Shown here one piece after another: positions 16,939 to 25,384 of a stretch of 42,117 bases of DNA. Both the position numbers and the translations under genes were made by a program. Below the pieces are notes generated by a model. That model made no database searches and was not told the origin of the DNA. It saw only the letters and a list, made by a program, of their open reading frames with translations. Position 1 is the stretch's first letter. Each line of letters starts with the position of its first letter. Source of the stretch: an uncultured Eubacteriales bacterium (lineage in GTDB: Bacteria; Bacillota; Clostridia; Oscillospirales; Oscillospiraceae); NCBI GenBank assembly GCA_900550615.1, contig URSX01000003.1, positions 1-42,117 of the forward strand, written 5' to 3'.

Positions 16939-17601
16939 TCAGCGGAAAATATTTCCCTGCGCGTCCAGCAGCTCCAGCCGGCGGACCCGGGTAAAGTCTG
17001 GCGTAAGCTCCGGCAGATACCGCTCAATGGCCTTTTCCAGCAGCTGAGGGTTCAGGCCCGGATTCTGGGCCTGGACAAGCACGTCGCCCACCAGGGCCCT
17101 CTCCCCTGCCTGCCAGTCCGTCCGCAGGATCATGGGGGCAATGTCCACATCCGCCATGTCCTTGCGCTTGGTGCGCTTCTGGATGATGAGTTCCTCCCTG
17201 CCGAACAGCTCCTGCAGCTTTTCGGCGGCATCTCCCGGCACGCCGTTATCGTATTCCAGGGTGACCTCCGCCTGGAGGGCGGCCAGCTCCCGCACCGGGC
17301 GTCTGGCCTCGTAGCAGTCCAGCACATGCAGGCCCTCGGGCATGCCGCCGTTGAGCTTCTCTGCGATGCCGCTGCCGTCCGTGTCCTGGGTCACCTCAAA
17401 ATCCAGCAGCTCGCACCGGCTGCTCTGGCCTACGGGCAGAGGCAGGACGATGGAAATGATGGGATGGGGATGGTAGCCGTTGCTGTGCTTGATCTCCAGC
17501 TCCGTCCGGGGAAAGGCCCGCTGCACCGTGCGCAGCAGATCCAGATGGGAAATATAGGCCGCAGGGCCTTCCTTCATAAAAAGCAATCTCAGCTTAGACA
17601 T
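16939..17601 (-). CDS. TIGR03936 / DUF2344 radical-SAM-associated protein
   Basis: The 220-residue protein belongs to the DUF2344 family, which is found fused to or directly behind the TIGR03960 radical SAM protein. The family opening LRLLFMKEGPAAYISHLDLL and the stretch HSNGYHPHPIISIVLPLPVG are clear. Its function is unknown; homologues have been linked to tRNA or ribosome modification by context only. ATG at 17601 overlaps the end of the radical SAM gene by eight bases and has GGAGGG upstream, so a longer reading is not needed. RNase G, a frequent next gene in Firmicutes, is absent; rplS follows instead. Confidence 0.85.
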   Translation of the reverse strand: MSKLRLLFMKEGPAAYISHLDLLRTVQRAFPRTELEIKHSNGYHPHPIISIVLPLPVGQSSRCELLDFEVTQDTDGSGIAEKLNGGMPEGLHVLDCYEARRPVRELAALQAEVTLEYDNGVPGDAAEKLQELFGREELIIQKRTKRKDMADVDIAPMILRTDWQAGERALVGDVLVQAQNPGLNPQLLEKAIERYLPELTPDFTRVRRLELLDAQGNIFR

Positions 17602-19426
17602 GGCAAGTCCCTCCCACCATGTGATTGGCACCGCAGGCGTTGCAGCGAGTGCGGCAGTCCGGCGTGGTGACGCCTTCCCTGGCGCGCTGCAGCTCCCGCC
17701 AGAGATATTCCTCCGTAACGCCGCTGGAGATCATGCTCCAGGGCATGATCTCGTCCTTTTCCCGGCGGCGGTTGGCATAAAAATGGGGGTCCAGGCCACA
17801 TTCCTCGAAGGCCTCCAGCCAGCGGTCCAGGGAGAAATACTCCTCCCAGGCATCCAGCTTTGCCCCCTTGCGCCACGCAGTCTCCAGGACTTTACACATT
17901 CTTCGGTCGCCCCGGGCCAGCACAGCCTCCAGAAAGCTGGTGTCGGAGTCGTGCCAGTTATAGGTGACGGTCTTGGTGGTAATGGCCTCCCGCAGGAGCT
18001 TCACCCGGCGCTCATACTCCTCCTTGGAAATCTGCGGCTCCCACTGGAAAGCCGTGTGGGGCTTGGGCACAAACCAGGAGGTGGACACAGTGATGCGCAC
18101 GCCCCGCTGCTTATTGGAGGCGCTCTCCCGCCAGGCGTGCATGACCCGGGCGGCCAGGTCGGCAATGCCCAGCACATCCTCGTCTGTCTCCGTGGGCAGG
18201 CCCAGCATGAAATACAGCTTCACAGCATTGTAGCCCCCGGCAAAGGCCGTGCGGCAGGAGGCCAGCAGGTCCTCTTGGGTGACATTCTTATTGATGACAT
18301 CCCGCAGCCGCTGGGTGCCCGCCTCCGGGGCAAAGGTCAGACCGGACTTGCGACCCTTAGCCAGCCGCTGCATGAGGCTCATGGAGAAATTATCCGCCCG
18401 CAGGCTGGGCAGCGACAGATTCACATGACGCTGGCTGCAAAAGCTCTCCAGATCATCGCACAGCTCCGTCAGGTGGGGATAGTCGCTGGTGCTGAGGGAG
18501 GAGAGGGTCACCTCCTGATAGCCGGAGTCGTTGCAGGCCTCCACACCGTAGCGCATGCACAGCTCCTCACTGCGGTTGCGCACCGGACGGTACACATACC
18601 CCGCCTGGCAGAACCGGCAGCCCCGGATGCAGCCCCGGAACAGCTCCAGGGTCACCCGATCCTGGACGATCTCTGTGGAGGGAACGATGGTTTTGGCGGG
18701 GTAGTAGGACTTGTCCATATCCTCCACGATGCGCTTGCGCACCACCTGAGGCGCGCCGTCCCGGGCCGTGATGGACTGCACGGTGCCGTCCTCGTTATAT
18801 GCAACGTCATACAGGCTGGGCACATACAGGCCCGGCACCTGGGCCGCCCGGCGCAGAAACTCCGCCTTGGTCCAGCCCTCGCGCCTGGCCCGGCGGTGCA
18901 GCTCGATGAGCTCCACCGTCACATCCTCCCCCTCGCCCAGACTGACGATATCCACAAAGTCGGCAATGGGCTCAGCGTTATACATAGCCGTGCCGCCGGC
19001 AATGACCAGCGGCGTAAGGCCCGGCCGATCCGCACTATGCAAGGGGATGTCCGCCAGATCCAGCATATTGAGTATGGTGGTGAAGGCCATCTCATAGCCC
19101 ACCGAAAAGGCCACGATCTCAAAATCCGTGATCGGGTCGCCGCTCTCCAGCGCGAAAAGCGGCATATGGGCCCGGCGCATCTCCTCCTCCATATCGCCCC
19201 AGGGGGCGAACACCCGCTGGCACCAGACGCCTTCCATATTGTTCATCACGCCGTATAAGATCCGCATGCCCAGATTGGACATGCCGATCTCATAGGTATC
19301 CGGGAAGCAAAATGCGACCCGTGTATCCACTTCGCGGGGGTCCTTTTTCACCGCATTATACTCCCCGCCGGTGTAGCGGGCGGGCTTTTGCACCCGGGAT
19401 AAAATGCGCTCTAATTTCTTATCCAA
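17594..19426 (-). CDS. TIGR03960 B12-binding radical SAM protein
   Basis: The 610-residue protein has an N-terminal cobalamin-binding-like domain (about 30-190, with DTYEIGMSNLGMRILY and the IAGGTAMYNAEP turn) and a radical SAM core. The iron-sulfur motif reads RGCIRGCRFCQAG, giving the Cys-x3-Cys-x2-Cys spacing near residue 270. A second Cys cluster lies at the C-terminus (CRTRCNACGANH). Substrate unknown. The start is a TTG at 19426; no in-frame ATG is near, and GGGAG lies about 11 bases upstream. It is the first gene of a two-gene operon with DUF2344. Confidence 0.88.
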   Translation of the reverse strand: MDKKLERILSRVQKPARYTGGEYNAVKKDPREVDTRVAFCFPDTYEIGMSNLGMRILYGVMNNMEGVWCQRVFAPWGDMEEEMRRAHMPLFALESGDPITDFEIVAFSVGYEMAFTTILNMLDLADIPLHSADRPGLTPLVIAGGTAMYNAEPIADFVDIVSLGEGEDVTVELIELHRRARREGWTKAEFLRRAAQVPGLYVPSLYDVAYNEDGTVQSITARDGAPQVVRKRIVEDMDKSYYPAKTIVPSTEIVQDRVTLELFRGCIRGCRFCQAGYVYRPVRNRSEELCMRYGVEACNDSGYQEVTLSSLSTSDYPHLTELCDDLESFCSQRHVNLSLPSLRADNFSMSLMQRLAKGRKSGLTFAPEAGTQRLRDVINKNVTQEDLLASCRTAFAGGYNAVKLYFMLGLPTETDEDVLGIADLAARVMHAWRESASNKQRGVRITVSTSWFVPKPHTAFQWEPQISKEEYERRVKLLREAITTKTVTYNWHDSDTSFLEAVLARGDRRMCKVLETAWRKGAKLDAWEEYFSLDRWLEAFEECGLDPHFYANRRREKDEIMPWSMISSGVTEEYLWRELQRAREGVTTPDCRTRCNACGANHMVGGTCHV

Positions 19427-19448
19427 TGTTCAATAATCTCCCAGTTTA

Positions 19449-19462
19449 TATAAGTACTTATA
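19449..19462. promoter_or_regulatory. Perfect 14-base palindrome at the radical SAM operon start site
   Basis: TATAAGTACTTATA is a perfect palindrome. It touches the downstream edge of the -10 box and would cover the predicted transcription start, the usual place for a repressor operator. Confidence 0.5.
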
Positions 19463-19490
19463 TTTTACCCCCTATCGCTCCGATTGGCAA
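19462..19490 (-). promoter_or_regulatory. Promoter of the radical SAM / DUF2344 operon
   Basis: Minus-strand TTGCCA (19490-19485), a 17-base spacer and TAAAAT (19467-19462) form a good vegetative promoter. The -35 box lies in the last codons of the upstream M50 protease gene. Confidence 0.72.
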
Positions 19491-20079
19491 GCATAAATTC
19501 CCGCGCCGTGCAGCAGACCACCCCCACCACGCCCACCAGCAGGAAGCCTGAGCGGTGCCGCAGCCAGAGAAGCATGCCTAAAACCGTCAGGGCCAGAAGC
19601 ACCGTCAGCGTCACCATGCGGCAGACCTTATCCGCCAGAAAAGGGTCCGTGAGCCAGGCGATCCCGATCCACAGCAGACGGCCACCATCCAGCGCCGAGA
19701 GGGGAAGAAGATTGAATGCGCCCAGGATCAGCTGCGCCCCGGCAAATATATACAGCTCTTCCCACCGCGCCCCGGCCACGCTCAGAAGCCACGACAGCGT
19801 TACATTCACCAGCGGCCCTGCCAGAACACACAGACTCTCCCGGCCATAGGACAAAAGCTCCCGTCGGCGGATGCGCATTTGCGCCCCGAAGGCGGAGACA
19901 GACAGGCTCTCCAGCCGTCCGCCGCACAGCCGCAGCGCCGCATAATGACCCAGCTCATGGCACACCGCCGCCGCCAGAATAGCTGCCAGACAGATGACCG
20001 GCGCGGCCAAGGCAAATATGGCCAGCAGCAGCACGGCCGTGGGAGATATGCGGACCCGCAGGCCGGTATTACAGCGCAT
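19465..20079 (-). CDS. Site-2 (M50) metalloprotease, SpoIVFB-like
   Basis: The 204-residue membrane protein has the zinc motif HELGH at residues 41-45 inside a hydrophobic helix and a second metal site LSALDGGR near residue 138, the equivalent of NPDG. At least four hydrophobic segments are visible. Intramembrane proteases of this size include SpoIVFB, which cleaves pro-sigma-K in the mother cell. The gene starts inside the end of an M23-domain membrane gene (11-base overlap), the order seen for spoIVFA-spoIVFB. No clear ribosome binding site is visible, so coupling is likely. Another S2P role cannot be excluded. Confidence 0.8.
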   Translation of the reverse strand: MRCNTGLRVRISPTAVLLLAIFALAAPVICLAAILAAAVCHELGHYAALRLCGGRLESLSVSAFGAQMRIRRRELLSYGRESLCVLAGPLVNVTLSWLLSVAGARWEELYIFAGAQLILGAFNLLPLSALDGGRLLWIGIAWLTDPFLADKVCRMVTLTVLLALTVLGMLLWLRHRSGFLLVGVVGVVCCTAREFMLANRSDRG

Positions 20080-20872
20080 AGTAGATCGGATTCAGGTAGA
20101 TCTGCTCCCAGTGCAGCTCAAAATGCAGGTGCGGCCCTGTGGCCACACCTGTCTGGCCCACCTGAGCCAGCACATCCCCGCACCGAACGGTTTGTCCTGC
20201 GGTAGCGGTAACGCATTTGCAGTGGGCATAGAGAGTACTGAAGCCGTCGGGGTGATTCACCGTCACATAATTGCCCAGTTCGCTGCTCTGGGCCACCACG
20301 CCCACGGTCCCGCCGGCAAAGGCGCGGATATCCGTCCCCTCCTGGGCACCGATATCCACGCCGTAATGAAAGCGATTCTCCCCGGCAATGGGATGGACTC
20401 TGTAGCCAAAGCCGGAGGTCACGCCCCCCTGCAGGGGCGGGGCATAGGCAAAGCCCAGCACCCTCTGGCAAAGCTCCGTCTGCGCGGGAAGATTCTCCGC
20501 CGTATACAGCCCGGAAAATACATCCGCCGCCGTTTTGGACGGAGAGGCCGCCTCCTCCGGCTTCTTCTCGCCGAATACTGCCACATAGGCATCCTCCAGC
20601 GTATCCCGGATGCCGCCCTCCTTGGAAAAGGCCTTTCCCACAGCGGAAAATGCCTCGGCAAAATCCGTGCTCTCGCTCATGAGGCCCAGGAGTTTATCCC
20701 GGTATGCGCCGGCCAGATCCGGCATCAGCAACTTTACCGCTATCACCAGGATCAGCAGAACTCCGCTGACCGTCAGGCGCACCAGACGACGCCGCTCGCG
20801 CCTGGACATGGATTTTTCCGGCTGTCGGCGCGTCCGGTCGGCCCGGCCCCGCTGTCTTTGATTCTCCGTCAC
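20069..20872 (-). CDS. Membrane-anchored M23 (LytM) peptidase-domain protein, SpoIVFA/SpoIIQ-like
   Basis: From a GTG at 20872 the protein is 267 residues long. It has a very basic N-terminus (RRERRRL), one membrane helix (about residues 29-46), a linker, and a C-terminal LytM domain. The catalytic pattern is intact: HYGVDIG supplies His and Asp and HLHFEL the last His-x-His. SpoIVFA proteins of this layout regulate the neighbouring SpoIVFB; in Bacillus the LytM domain is degenerate. The GTG has AAGGGGGCGGG upstream. A longer reading to 21019 would add 49 residues without a membrane feature, so the shorter start is chosen. Confidence 0.75.
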   Translation of the reverse strand: MTENQRQRGRADRTRRQPEKSMSRRERRRLVRLTVSGVLLILVIAVKLLMPDLAGAYRDKLLGLMSESTDFAEAFSAVGKAFSKEGGIRDTLEDAYVAVFGEKKPEEAASPSKTAADVFSGLYTAENLPAQTELCQRVLGFAYAPPLQGGVTSGFGYRVHPIAGENRFHYGVDIGAQEGTDIRAFAGGTVGVVAQSSELGNYVTVNHPDGFSTLYAHCKCVTATAGQTVRCGDVLAQVGQTGVATGPHLHFELHWEQIYLNPIYYAL

Positions 20873-21028
20873 AAGCCCGCCCCCTTTCTGGCAAACTATA
20901 TGCGCAGTCCGCGCCAAATAGCCCTCTTGGGAACGGGCAAAATGCCAAATGTTTCCTATACTTTTTAGTGATTCATCCAAAAATGCCGGATCCCTCGGCA
21001 AAACAGGGCTTTTCGCCAATTCATTTGT

Positions 21029-21057
21029 TTACTTCCGTAAAGAAATGTGGTTAAATA
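21029..21057 (+). promoter_or_regulatory. Promoter of the aminotransferase gene
   Basis: TTTACT (21029-21034), a 17-base spacer ending in TGTGG, and TTAAAT (21052-21057) form a plausible extended -10 promoter. It leaves a leader of about 75 bases with no obvious structure. Confidence 0.6.
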
Positions 21058-21140
21058 GAAGAAGCGAGCATCTGTGGACCGGTTCCGCAGCTTGCACAAA
21101 ATGAAAATGGAAATGGAAAAGAATTTGAGGAGGAATTATT

Positions 21141-22325
21141 ATGGTACAGTTTGCAACCAGAATGAATCTGCTGAAAGGTTCGGAAATCCGTGAGCTGCTG
21201 AAGCTTACTGCGCAGCCCGATATCATCTCCTTTGCCGGCGGTATGCCCGCACCGGAGCTGTTCCCCGTTGAGCAGATGATGGAGGCCTCCATGGCCGTCC
21301 TCAAGGAGAACGGCCGCGTTGCCCTGCAGTATTCCACCACCGAGGGTTTCCCCCGTCTGCGTGAGCAGATCGCTGAGCGTATGCTGGCCAAAAACAATAT
21401 TCACACCGACGCCGACCACATCCTGATCACCTCCGGCTCTCAGGAGGGTCTGGATTTTTCCGCCCGCGTGTTCCTGAATCCCGGCGATGTGGTGCTGCTG
21501 GAGAGCCCCTCTTATCTGGGCGCTGTGAACGCTTTCAAAGCCTGCGAGCCCAAGTTTGTGGAAGTGCCCACCGATGACGGCGGCATGATCATGGAGGAGC
21601 TGGAGAATATCCTGGCTACCACCGAGCGTGTGAAGATGATCTATGTCATCCCTGATTTCCAGAACCCCACCGGCCGTACCTGGGATCTGGAGCGCCGGCA
21701 CAAGTTCATGGACATCGTGAACAAGTACGAGATCCCCGTGGTGGAGGATAACCCCTACGGTGAGCTGCGCTTTGAGGGCGAGTTCCTGCCCGCGCTGAAG
21801 AGCCTGGACACCAAGGGCCTGGTTATCTATCTGGGCACCTTCTCCAAGATCCTGGCTCCCGGCTACCGTCTGGGTTGGGTCTGCGCCGACGATGAGATTC
21901 TGGCGAAGTACAACTTCATGAAGCAGGCCGCTTCCCTCCAGGCTTCCACCATCGGCCAGATGGAGACCTCCAAGTGGATCGACATGTTCGACCTGGATAA
22001 GCACGTTGACACCATCCGCGAGTGCTACAAAAAGCGCCGGGCCGTGATGCTGGAGACCCTGGCCAAGGAGCTGCCCGAGCCCTGCACCTTCACCCGTCCC
22101 GAGGGCGGCCTGTTCGCCTGGGTGGTGCTGCCGGAGTACATGGACGCCAAGGAGCTGCAGATGAAGTGCCTGGAAAAGAAGGTCGCTTTCGTGCCCGGCG
22201 GTTCCTTCTTCCCCAACGGCGGCCACGAGAACACTCTGCGCCTGAACTACTCCTGCATGCCTGAGGAGAAGATCATTCAGGGTATCACCGCACTGTGCCA
22301 GACCATCCGCGAGAATCTGCGCTGA
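21141..22325 (+). CDS. PLP-dependent class I/II aminotransferase (2-aminoadipate / aromatic type)
   Basis: The 394-residue protein is a fold-type I aminotransferase. The PLP lysine is Lys236 in GTFSKILAPGYRLGW; SGSQEGLD (about 98-105), PDFQNPTG (171-178) and VEDNPYG (201-207) are the other cofactor contacts. The family includes LysN-like 2-aminoadipate and broad aromatic or branched-chain transaminases; the exact substrate cannot be chosen. It is a single gene with its own promoter and a very strong terminator. It uses CGT and GTT codons more than its neighbours, which suggests high expression. GAGGAGG lies seven bases before the ATG. Confidence 0.88.
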   Translation: MVQFATRMNLLKGSEIRELLKLTAQPDIISFAGGMPAPELFPVEQMMEASMAVLKENGRVALQYSTTEGFPRLREQIAERMLAKNNIHTDADHILITSGSQEGLDFSARVFLNPGDVVLLESPSYLGAVNAFKACEPKFVEVPTDDGGMIMEELENILATTERVKMIYVIPDFQNPTGRTWDLERRHKFMDIVNKYEIPVVEDNPYGELRFEGEFLPALKSLDTKGLVIYLGTFSKILAPGYRLGWVCADDEILAKYNFMKQAASLQASTIGQMETSKWIDMFDLDKHVDTIRECYKKRRAVMLETLAKELPEPCTFTRPEGGLFAWVVLPEYMDAKELQMKCLEKKVAFVPGGSFFPNGGHENTLRLNYSCMPEEKIIQGITALCQTIRENLR

Positions 22326-22345
22326 TTGCCCACAAACTACATCAT

Positions 22346-22387
22346 ATAAAAAGGCACCGGCCTGGGCTTCCCAGGCCGGTGCCTTTT
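22346..22387 (+). terminator. Terminator of the aminotransferase gene
   Basis: AAAGGCACCGGCCTGGG and its exact complement form a stem of about 17 base pairs with a three-base loop, flanked by A residues and ending in TTTT. It is one of the strongest terminators in the window. Confidence 0.92.
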
Positions 22388-22407
22388 GCATTTTGGATTT
22401 CAGGAAC

Positions 22408-22446
22408 GGATTGCCACACCAGTCTGCGGACTGGTTCGCAATGACA
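22408..22446. repeat. Palindromic dispersed-repeat-like element
   Basis: An outer pair ATTGC/GCAAT (22410-22414, 22438-22442) encloses CCAGTC/GACTGG with a four-base loop, and the element ends in GCAATGACA. The form resembles small palindromic elements scattered between genes in Clostridia. It lies between two terminators. Its repeat status elsewhere in the genome is inferred. Confidence 0.5.
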
Positions 22447-22457
22447 ATTTAATATAC

Positions 22458-22491
22458 AAAAAGCGGAGACCCATTCAGGACCTCCGCTTTT
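22458..22491 (-). terminator. Terminator of the molybdenum hydroxylase operon
   Basis: On the minus strand AAAAGCGGAG pairs with CTCCGCTTTT around a 13-base loop and is followed by a T run, a few bases after the xdhD-like stop codon. Confidence 0.85.
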
Positions 22492-22499
22492 GCATGAAA

Positions 22500-25379
22500 T
22501 CAGATTTTACCCAAGGCCTTCAGAACCTTCTCCGGGGTCAGGGGCCAGCTGCGGATCCACACGCCGCAGGCATCGTGGATGGCGATGCCGATGGCAGGGG
22601 CCGCGCCGTTGCAGGCGATCTCGGAAATGGATTTGGCGCCGTAGGGGCCGAACTTATCGTCCACATCGATGAGGACAGATTTGAAATCGTCCGGGGCCTC
22701 ATCGATCATGGGTGCGCCATAGTCGGTGAGGTTGTCATTGATGCACTTGCCGTTCTTGTCCAGCTTCATATCCTCATACAGGGAATGGCCGATGGACTTC
22801 ATCACCGCGCCATACATCTGGCACAGGGCGATCTCGGGGTTAATGGGCGTACCGGCATCCTGAAGGGCATAGAACTTCTGCACCTTGATCTCGCCGGTCT
22901 TCACATTCACCGCCACCTGGGCAAAGTGCGCGCCGTAGGGCACGGAGGAGGCCGTGGTGACGAAGCTGCCGTGGGCAATGGGCTGGCCCCGTCCGCCGCC
23001 GCTGGTGGCGGTATGCACCAGCTCATAGTAAGAGAGGGTAGCACCGGTGGTCTTGGAGTACACATCGCCGGGGGCCCGGACATCCAGGTCCTCCTCCTTC
23101 TCCTCCATTTGCAGGGCGGCTTCCTTCAGAATCAGTCCCTTCAGCTTCTGGGTAGCAACCAAGGACGCATTGCCGCTGAAGAAGGTGCCGGAGGAGGCGT
23201 AAGCGCCGGTATCAAAGGCGCAGGAATCCGTGTCGCCGGAGACCACGGTGATGCGGTCCATAGGAAGCTTCAGCACCTCCGCCACGATCTTGGCGGAGAT
23301 GGTATCCAGGCCCGTGCCCAAGTCGGCACCACCGCTGTTGAGGATGACGGTGCCGTCTGTCTCCAGCTTAGCGATGGCCTCGGCGTGGTCCAGACCCGGC
23401 AGGCCGGAGCCCTGCATGATCATGGCAAAGCCCTTGCCGATTCTCCAATCGGGGTCGTCGGACACTTCCTTCTTGCCCCAATCGATCATGTCGCAGCCCT
23501 GCTTTATAGCCTCGTCCAGTCCGCAGGAGCCCACAGGCACCACAGCACCCTCGCGGCCCTCACCCAGGCCCTTGAGGATCTCCAGCATATAGCCCTCTTC
23601 CACGTGGTTTTTCTCCACCATGGTGCGATAGTCGATGCCCAGCTTGTCGGCCAGCTCCGCCATGGCCATCATGATGCCGTAAGTGCCCTTGGGCGTGCCG
23701 TAGCCCTGGTAGGCCCCGGCAGGGGGCGTATTGGTGTAGTACACCTTCAGGTCATAGGCCATGTTGTCCACCTTAAACAGGGGCATGGTCTTGGAGCAGC
23801 TGTTCATAGGCACCGTCAGGCAGTGATTGCCATAGGGGCCGGTGTTGGCGCAGACCTCCATAAACAGGGCGGTGATGGTGCCGTCCTTCTTGCCGCCCAT
23901 CTTTACATGGACGCGCATGGGGTGGCGGGTGGAGTTGGCATAGAACTCCTCGGCCCGGGTGTTGCGGTAATACACGGGCTTCTTGGTGATCCAGGCGGCG
24001 TAGCCGGTGAGCTCCTCTACCAGGATGTCCTGCTTGGAGCCGTAGCCGCCGCCCACGCGCTCCTTAATCACATGGATCTTATTCTCGGGAATGCCGCAGA
24101 CCCAGCTGACGATGCGGCGCACATGGTATGGCACCTGGGTAGCGCAGTTGAGGACCAGGCGGCCGCTCTCCACATGGGCGTAGCACACATGGGGCTCCAA
24201 GGGGGTATGCTGAATTTGGCTGGTCTGATAGGTCTGCTCCACGATGGCATCCGCCTCGGCAAAGCCCTTCTCCATGTCGCCGATGCCGCCCTTGTTGGAC
24301 GCGGCGATGTTCTTATGAATGTCGGCGTGCAGGGGGAACTGATAGACCACCTTCCCCTCCCGAGGATCGCCCTGGAGCTTGTTATACTCCTCCAGGTCGT
24401 CGGGCGCTCCGGCGTTATACTGCACGGGGCCGTTGTGGACCAACGGCGCGCCCGGGGCCATAGCCTCCTCCACAGTGAACACGGCCTCCGTAGGTTCGTA
24501 CTCTACCTTAATGAGAGAGGCGGCCTTGTCGGCGATTTCCGGTGTCCGGGCCACGATGCCCGCCACACGGTCGCCCACATGGCGAACCTTCCGGTTAAAC
24601 AGACGGCGGTCATGGGGGGACGGCTCGGGAGTGCCCTGTCCGGCCTGCATATAGTACACGTCCGGGCAGTTTTCCGCCGTGATGATGGCGGCCACGCCGT
24701 CCAGCTTCTCCGCCTCGCTGGTGTCGATGGACTTAATATAGGCGCTGGCAAAGGGACTGCGCAGCACATGGAGGCACCAGGCGTTGGCCGGGACCTTATC
24801 CTCCACGAACACCGGCTCACCGGAGACCAAGGCCGCGCCGTCGATCTTCCCGGCGGGCTTGCCGATGATGTCCAGCTGAGGGCGGAAGGACGGGGCGATC
24901 TCGGTCTTGAACTCGCCTTCATCCCGCAGCTCACAGGCCAGCTTCACAGCCAGGTAATAGTGCTCGTAGCCCGCATCACGGATGAAAATACTGGTGAGCA
25001 CATCCTTAATTTGCTGGCGCGTGGGGTTGGGGTGCTTTTCCAGCAGCCAGGTCAAAATCAAAGCCGCCGCCGGGGCGTTATAGGCGCTCTGGACGATGCC
25101 CGCGGCCACCATGGCCTTCTGCACATAGTTCAGCTCGCCCTTCACCAGCAGAGACTCGGCCGTTTTAATGTCGGCGCCCTCCGCCTGGTAGAGCAGGATA
25201 AAATTGGAATACTTCAGTTGGCCGTTAAAAATAATGGTATCGGATCCGGCAAAGCCCTCGGCATCGTCGCTGTCCCGGACAGAGTAGCAGCCGGTATGGT
25301 ACAGCACATCCCGGAGGCGGGCCGTGGGCTCGCCATGGAGGGTAATATTCTCACCGTTGAGTCTGCATTTTACTTCCAT
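22500..25379 (-). CDS. xdhD: XdhD-like molybdenum-binding hydroxylase subunit with a cysteine-less ferredoxin domain
   Basis: The 959-residue protein has an N-terminal region of about 150 residues that follows the xanthine dehydrogenase [2Fe-2S] domain, then the two Mo-binding domains. Mo-site motifs are present: RVGGGYGSKQD, GAYQGYGTPKG, GTGLDTISAK, and GPYGAKSISE with the catalytic Glu near the C-terminus. Aligned by eye with the intact Fe-S subunit next door, all eight cluster cysteines are gone (D39, A44, D47, N59, S98, N101, I133, D135 stand in their places). The same loss is what I recall of E. coli XdhD, whose family is annotated as probable selenate reductase or hypoxanthine oxidase. 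The substrate is unknown. Electrons would have to leave through another protein. It is the last gene of the operon, five bases after a YgfM-like FAD gene. Confidence 0.88.
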   Translation of the reverse strand: MEVKCRLNGENITLHGEPTARLRDVLYHTGCYSVRDSDDAEGFAGSDTIIFNGQLKYSNFILLYQAEGADIKTAESLLVKGELNYVQKAMVAAGIVQSAYNAPAAALILTWLLEKHPNPTRQQIKDVLTSIFIRDAGYEHYYLAVKLACELRDEGEFKTEIAPSFRPQLDIIGKPAGKIDGAALVSGEPVFVEDKVPANAWCLHVLRSPFASAYIKSIDTSEAEKLDGVAAIITAENCPDVYYMQAGQGTPEPSPHDRRLFNRKVRHVGDRVAGIVARTPEIADKAASLIKVEYEPTEAVFTVEEAMAPGAPLVHNGPVQYNAGAPDDLEEYNKLQGDPREGKVVYQFPLHADIHKNIAASNKGGIGDMEKGFAEADAIVEQTYQTSQIQHTPLEPHVCYAHVESGRLVLNCATQVPYHVRRIVSWVCGIPENKIHVIKERVGGGYGSKQDILVEELTGYAAWITKKPVYYRNTRAEEFYANSTRHPMRVHVKMGGKKDGTITALFMEVCANTGPYGNHCLTVPMNSCSKTMPLFKVDNMAYDLKVYYTNTPPAGAYQGYGTPKGTYGIMMAMAELADKLGIDYRTMVEKNHVEEGYMLEILKGLGEGREGAVVPVGSCGLDEAIKQGCDMIDWGKKEVSDDPDWRIGKGFAMIMQGSGLPGLDHAEAIAKLETDGTVILNSGGADLGTGLDTISAKIVAEVLKLPMDRITVVSGDTDSCAFDTGAYASSGTFFSGNASLVATQKLKGLILKEAALQMEEKEEDLDVRAPGDVYSKTTGATLSYYELVHTATSGGGRGQPIAHGSFVTTASSVPYGAHFAQVAVNVKTGEIKVQKFYALQDAGTPINPEIALCQMYGAVMKSIGHSLYEDMKLDKNGKCINDNLTDYGAPMIDEAPDDFKSVLIDVDDKFGPYGAKSISEIACNGAAPAIGIAIHDACGVWIRSWPLTPEKVLKALGKI

Positions 25380-25384
25380 TTGCC

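Noticed and set aside
20873..21019. Longer N-terminus for the M23 protein
   Set aside because: It would add 49 residues with no domain feature, while the GTG at 20872 has a purine-rich site upstream and gives a normal membrane-protein start.
22500..25379. XdhD-like gene as a broken or frameshifted pseudogene because of the missing cysteines
   Set aside because: The reading frame is intact over 959 residues, the Mo-site motifs and catalytic Glu are present, and the same cysteine loss is recalled in E. coli XdhD.
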